Below, piece after piece: positions 58,663 to 64,000 of a DNA stretch of 64,000 bases; the first letter of the stretch is position 1, and every line of letters begins with the position of its first letter. This DNA is from Arabidopsis thaliana. Its lineage: Eukaryota > Streptophyta > Magnoliopsida > Brassicales > Brassicaceae. The stretch is from NCBI RefSeq assembly GCF_000001735.4, contig NC_003071.7:19133443-19197442 (forward strand), read 5' to 3'. Both the position numbers and the translations under genes were made by a program. The notes under the pieces were generated by a model. It was not told where the DNA came from. It searched no databases and saw only the letters and a program-made list of their open reading frames with translations.

Positions 58663-61214
58663 ATGACTAACTTCTCCCGATCCAAATCCACCGGAACTAT
58701 CGGGTTCCCGGAGTTTAAACCCACTCGACCCGGTCCAGACAAATACGAGAACATCCACAACGATGACGACGAGTACGAAGAAGGACATAGCACTACGAGT
58801 ACAGACTACTACGACGCTTCAACGCCGTTGAGCTCACACGCGTCAAGATCCGGGAACGGGTCCGGCTCGGGTCAGTTAACGGTCGTAGACCTTCTTGCGG
58901 CGGTTCTGAGGAAGTCGTTGGTGATGTCGTGTGCGATGGAGAGAGGGGAAGATGACGTGGTGGCGTCTATGGATATAGGTTGGCCGACGGAGGTTAAGCA
59001 CGTGAGTCACGTGACTTTTGATCGGTTCAATGGTTTTCTTGGTCTTCCTTCTGAGCTCGAACCGGAGGTTCCTCCTCGAGCTCCTAGCGCCAGGTCCGTT
59101 ATTAATTAATTATTATCCCAAAGATGAGTAATATTCCAAACAAAAAATGAATTTAATATTTTATTCCATATATATTGAAAAAAGATTATGATATGAGGAA
59201 TTAAATAAATATTTTCCTAGCTGGAAATCTGTATATGGCATGTTACTGTGTTGGGTAGAATCATTAAGATGGTTGTTGTTTGGATTTAAATGCATGATTA
59301 CGACACTCGTTTCTTCACAAAAGAAGATTCTCTTTTTGTTTTTTTTTCTCTCTTCAAAGATTTTCAATGGTATGTAAAGTCAATAACCATTTATTCAAAC
59401 AATGAAACTATTTAGACATAAATTTGGTCTTTAATCAACTCATGAAGTAGTGGTTGAATGACACATCCTGGAATTGGGGATTAGTGTTTAAGCTTTCACA
59501 ACATAATGATATTATTTTTGGGCTTTCCCTAGAGATTGGTTTGTATGATGATACATGGAGCTCTAATAAGTTTGGTTTGTATAGAAGATACAAACTTTTG
59601 GGTCCTATGGAGATATACTAACAGAAACACGATTACACAACAAATTTCTCATAAAAAAAAAAGTAAACAATTTGTAAAATCGAATTTTTCCCCTAATATG
59701 TACGGCTAAAAGAATGGAAATCATGAATTTTTCAAAAAGATATAATTGGTCTTCTTGAATTGTGAAACTTATGGCTTTCCGTACGTAGATGGATTTGTGA
59801 AGTAAAAGAGTGACTGATTATTTTTGATGATACTTGTGAGTTTCACTAAGTTGGTGACTTTGTATATGATATAATGATTGGTTCTTTCTAACGATTGAGC
59901 TTATATGTTTTCTCTAGATTTATTTCTATAAGAGTAAAATATAGGTTTTTATATGATCTAACATATTGGTTTTTCTATGAGTAAAGATTTCTTATTTTAA
60001 TTCAGTGTAAGTGTATTTGGAGTATCGGCGAAGTCAATGCAATGCTCTTACGACGACAGAGGAAATAGTGTCCCAACAATCCTTCTCAGGATGCAAAAAC
60101 GTCTATACACTGAAGGAGGTCTTAAAGTAAGTCTCTACCCTCTTCTGTTCCGTGAAAATTTCGGATTAGTTTGGAAAAGAGTTTGATATAATGTGTGATT
60201 GTTTATTTACCTTAAGGCAGAAGGAATTTTCCGAATAAATCCAGACAACGGCAAAGAAGAGCATGTCCGTAGACAGTTGAACTGTGGTGTGGTACCACGT
60301 GGAATTGATGTTCATTGCTTGGCGGGTTTAATAAAGGTTGAAAAAGGAAAGATTTAAATTAGTTTCTATAACATTTTAAGTTCAAAAGGTTTGATGTTTG
60401 CTGTTGTTGAATTTCGGATTAAATTAGGCGTGGTTCAGGGAGCTACCTACAGGAGTGCTTGATGTGTTGACACCAGAGCAAGTAATGAGGTGTAACACGG
60501 AGGAGGATTGTAGCCGGCTAGTGATACTTCTTCCTCCGGTTGAATCTGCGATTCTTGATTGGGCCATCGGTCTAATGGCGGATGTGGTGGAGCATGAACA
60601 GTTTAACAAAATGAATGCTCGCAATGTAGCTATGGTCTTTGCTCCAAATATGACTCAAGTCAGTAATAAAATTGAATTTTCTTTTAATGAAACAGTTGAT
60701 TCTTTAGTTATATAGTTTTGAATCTCATGAAAATGTTTTGATGTTGTAGATGGCAGATCCTTTAACTGCACTCATCCACGCAGTGCAAGTGATGAACTTT
60801 CTCAAGACTTTGATCTTAATGAACCTCAAAGAAAGGGAAAACGCAGACGCGAAAGCAAGGTGGCTCAAGAAACAAACATCTGATCCATCAGAAGAATGGG
60901 AATCACAACACTCCGAGATATTAAGCCCTGAGAAACCAAACAATAATAACCCTAAGTTCTTGAGAGTGGCTACTCTGTGTAGGCTAGAGGCTGACAATGA
61001 AGAAGAGTTTTGGAATATAAAGAAGAGAAACGATCATGAAGGTGTTTTAGATACTTCATCGGGTAATGGAAATATTGGACCGGTACAAAGGTTGTGTAAG
61101 CATCCATTGTTTCAGTTAAGCAAATCCACCAAGAAAGCTTTTGTAAGTAATCGAGATGAAGGAAGAAAAGGACGAGAAGCTTGGAGTTCACGTCTCTCTT
61201 CTTTGCCTTGGTAA
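58663..61214 (+). CDS. ROPGAP3: CRIB-RhoGAP, ROP GTPase-activating protein 3
   Basis: Switches off plant Rho (ROP) GTPases by stimulating GTP hydrolysis; in xylem it helps shape local ROP patches that pattern secondary walls. Exons 58663-59093, 60006-60126, 60217-60336, 60428-60658 and 60750-61214 give 455 aa. The CRIB motif spans about residues 105-130 (IGWPTEVKHVSHVTFDRFNG), preceded by acidic and Ser/Gly-rich sequence. The RhoGAP domain begins in exon 2 (FGVSAKSMQCSYDDRGNSVP); the arginine finger is R190 in GIFRIN, with conserved K/N features (GLIKAWFRELP, NARNVAMVFAPNM). The C-terminal tail contains a Lys/Glu-rich stretch. The exon 3 acceptor is AAG|GCAGAA at 60217; the adjacent GCAG would break the frame. 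Intron 1 is 912 nt. I believe this is At2g46710. Confidence 0.94.
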
Positions 61215-61968
61215 AATTTTCTTACCTCACTTTATTTTTCATGTTTTTGAGAGTGTAAAAAATATTGTGAAATATGATTATAGGTGTTAGTTGTTTGAAA
61301 ATAGGGATAAATTTACATCCAATCAATTCAGAAATGGAAACAAATGTATCCTAGTTACTTTCTGAGAGAAAACTCATACTCTATTCACAAAAACAGAGCA
61401 TTCCAACAACAGTCATAACAGAGTTGTCGTCTGTTTCTATTAGCGAATTTTAAAGAATTGATATCGTATGTAGAATATCAGGCGATATTTAGAAAAATCA
61501 GATCAAAGAAGGTTATATGAGCATATGACCACTAGACCGGCTAGTATCAAAATATTCCAGGTAATTAAGTCTCAAAATCAGATATAGATCTTGTAAGCTG
61601 TGTTAGATATTTAATTTGAGATTCTTGAAACAAATACCAAAAAATAACAAAATTCAAATCTCAATAATTGTTGGAAGAATGTTCCCGTACATCCGAATTA
61701 AATCACGCATTCAAAGAAGTAACTTTTTTAGTAATTAATGCATATATTAAGGTCGTCCTAGAGTGGGGAATGTGGCTAAAATAAGTTTGACCACTGTTTC
61801 ATTTGAAATTATTCCTTGTTAATCTTGATTTCTATTTAAATGCTTGAAAGCATTTATTCTCCAATTCTTCTTACACTATAAACTTAAAATGTTTTTTTTT
61901 AAAACGAAACATTGATTTTATTAAAAACAAAAGAAAAGTTGTTTTAAAACGCTGTTTTAATTTATTGA
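61215..61968. other. ROPGAP3 3' flank
   Basis: 3' untranslated and intergenic AT-rich sequence up to the Helitron end. Nothing coding seen. Confidence 0.5.
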
Positions 61969-63310
61969 CTAGATCATAACCCGTGCTATACAGCACGGGC
62001 ATTAATATTTTGTATAAATTAAATTGTATACTTTGTTTGAATTACATAAGAAATAGTATAGTATAAAAGTGATGCCATAATATTTTTCAATGTTTTACTA
62101 TTTACATATAATACTGCATTGGATTGACTTTGTTTAAAAATGTTATTGTTATAATAAATACAACATATGTAGTTTTAAGTAAATGTGTAAAATTTGTATA
62201 GAAGTTATTTTGGTAAGAAACATGTTTCCTTTGTATTAGAGGATCTAATTTTTGGCCTAACTTAGAATTAGTCTTTGTATAGTATTTTGGTTATATTTGT
62301 GGACTTAATTGGGGCCTATATTAGATTATCTTTAATAGGGCTGACGAAAAAACGGACCCGATAACCAACCCAATACCCGAACCAAAAAATCGGGTTAGGG
62401 CGGGTTAAAATTTTAGGAAATTTCCTTATTGGGTAGAGTTTTACTAAACCCGTGGATATCCGATTGGACCGGAAATTATCCGTTATCTAAAAAGAGTATT
62501 CAAAAACCCAAACATTAATTTAATATCCAAAATATTAATTATATGATATTATTTTATTTGATTTTAAATATATAGTAAACTGCGAGTTGTATATGTTTTC
62601 TTGATATTATTTATATTGTTTAGTGTTTAAAATTATACACTTGTATTTTGATTGTTAATTTTAGAGTTTCACCTGTAGTATACCATCTTATATTAATATC
62701 GATTTAAACCCGTCAATTCTAGGATTTTCCAGCTTGTATTAAAAATTGAATCACATCATACACATAAAAAAATCTAATATGTTATTAATTATTGTTGTAT
62801 ATAAGATTATAAATTCTTAAAATAATATGCATGAAATTGAATATAAATATTTAAATTATGACCCAGTACTTAGTAATAAATTTTCTTAAATCTATTTTTG
62901 ACCCGTTATAATATTTTTTCATGTATTGAACAGTTTATATTCGTTTTTAAAAGTTTAAATTATGGCATATGCGAAAAAACTCTAATTATTTTTTTATAAC
63001 GATGATATTATTTTTTCGCAAAAATAGAATCATATAAAGATGAGAGGTGAACTATAATAATTAATAAAAAATTAATATGATAATTTAGATATCAAATCTT
63101 ATTTGTTGATTTTAATTGGTTAATTTTTTGAAAATTAATAATGTATTTCGTTTTTTAATGAAATTTAATTAATTAAATTAGTATTTGACTTTTTAATTTT
63201 TAAAGAAATGAATTAATTTACTCTTTAAATTTTATTTCTAATGGCATACCTATGTAATTACTTACAAAAAATAAGGTTACATTTAAAATGTACTTCCCAA
63301 ATAATATAGA
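61969..63310 (-). mobile_element. Non-autonomous Helitron (ATREP-type)
   Basis: Read on the minus strand, the 3' end has an 8-bp hairpin CCCGTGCT...AGCACGGG (61999-61980), a 7-nt spacer, then CTAG (61972-61969) followed by host T. This is the standard Helitron terminus. The 5' end is proposed at 63310, starting TCTATATTATTTGGGAAGTA, a start common to Arabidopsis Helitrons as I remember them. The ~1.34 kb interior is AT-rich with no Rep/helicase frame, so it depends on enzymes in trans. It includes a CCCGATAACCAACCC-type patch near 62350-62460. The 3' end is firm and the 5' end tentative: the base before TC is T, not the usual A. Confidence 0.7.
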
Positions 63311-64000
63311 AGGATGTGAAACTAGATAAAAAAACGTTGTATTATCGGTCAGATTTTTCTTTTACGTTTTATTTATTTTCCTTTTTATTAACGTTTTCGT
63401 CATGTTTCAACTTCAGGCAGTTACAACTTACAACAGTTTTTAACAAAATAGAAATAAATTAGAAAGCGATTTCCAGCTACACAAGTAACAAAAATTTGAA
63501 GATTATACTTAAAAAGAGAGAGAGATATTCATCTCCCCAAATTTAAAGAGACATTTCAAAATTGAACTAGCGAATGCAATAAATACTAGGAAATATATTC
63601 GTAGCTCCTTTACCCTATGATAATTAATATTCAGTCATCTACTATTCTACTTTCTTTGTTATTATAAGAAGAAGTAGAATTACATTAAAATCTGTGAACA
63701 TTTGAGTGTTAAATAAAGTGAAGCTTCGTTAAGTTTACCTACCATTCCTATTTCTTTGTTTTTCATGACATTTTACTAGTTGAATGCTAACCAAAATTCT
63801 TTGATCAGATCTAAACTAAATATAATATTTGTAACCGTAAAATATAATGTGAAGAGAGTACTGTACATAGTGAATATATTCATATTCCTTTTCAAGAAAA
63901 TACTAGAACATTCATACACATCTTTAAAAATTACTAGATTCTAGTCACTTGGCATAAGCAAACCAAGCTATCCAGCCAAATAATTAGTGTTGGGCTAGTG
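63311..64000. other. Intergenic right edge
   Basis: AT-rich sequence with no recognisable gene, repeat or RNA; a short (GA)n run lies near 63515-63525. Confidence 0.5.

Noticed and set aside
60219..60222. GCAG as the exon 3 acceptor of ROPGAP3
   Set aside because: Using it loses the frame; AAG|GCAGAAGG preserves L-K-A-E-G-I-F-R with the arginine finger.

Overview
The window is plant nuclear DNA: AT-rich, with multi-exon genes bounded by GT..AG introns, TATA boxes, poly-T/AT intergenic tracts and small DNA transposons. Protein content and gene order match my memory of Arabidopsis thaliana, lower arm of chromosome 2, about At2g46590 to At2g46710. That assignment is recognition from memory, not a database match. 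Exon models were built by hand from splice sites, reading-frame continuity and family length. The composite proteins come out at 250 aa (RS31a), 132 aa (cytochrome b5), 530 aa (CYP78A), 183 aa (CCT protein), 258 aa (ATHB7), 595 aa (CRK3) and 455 aa (ROPGAP), all close to the lengths I remember.

Layout. 1-7.3 kb is a dense cluster: the last exon of a Dof zinc-finger factor (DAG2, cut by the left edge), a one-EF-hand calcium sensor, an SR splicing factor (RS31a, minus strand) and a membrane-anchored AAA-ATPase (minus). After 4.8 kb of noncoding DNA with a MITE and a tandem duplication come a proline-rich low-complexity protein (12.1-13.3 kb), the branch-angle gene TAC1 (15.3-17.3 kb), a tail-anchored cytochrome b5 (18.4-19.0 kb) and CYP78A6 (minus, 20.2-22.0 kb). 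A gene-poor stretch follows (22-31 kb) with several transposon ends, a triplicated ~180 bp repeat and a decayed gene. Then come a CCT-only protein that looks like a truncated copy of the clock gene PRR9 (minus, 31.1-31.8 kb) and the HD-Zip I factor ATHB7 (minus, 32.3-33.3 kb). A 9 kb noncoding stretch leads to the microRNA gene MIR166A (hairpin near 42.7 kb). The right third holds SAUR32 (47.5 kb), the CDPK-related kinase CRK3 (minus, 11 exons, 49.5-53.0 kb), a 5.5 kb noncoding stretch, ROPGAP3 (5 exons, 58.7-61.2 kb) and a ~1.3 kb non-autonomous Helitron (62.0-63.3 kb).

The genes form no operon-like unit. Several are developmental or stress regulators: DAG2 germination, TAC1 branch angle, CYP78A6 organ and seed size, ATHB7 ABA/drought, miR166 HD-Zip III control, SAUR32 growth and ROPGAP3 ROP GTPase signalling. 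Many have paralogues in the same order on chromosome 3 (DAG1, RS31, CYP78A9, ATHB12, MIR166B, a SAUR), so the window is probably one half of a whole-genome-duplication block.

I found no undescribed multi-gene system. The most useful second looks are the truncated PRR9-like gene whose start codon lies in a former intron, the decayed gene with an intact-looking promoter beside it, the triplicated repeat, the hand-delimited transposons, the promoter inverted repeat of ATHB7, and the tandem in-frame splice acceptors in RS31a and TAC1.
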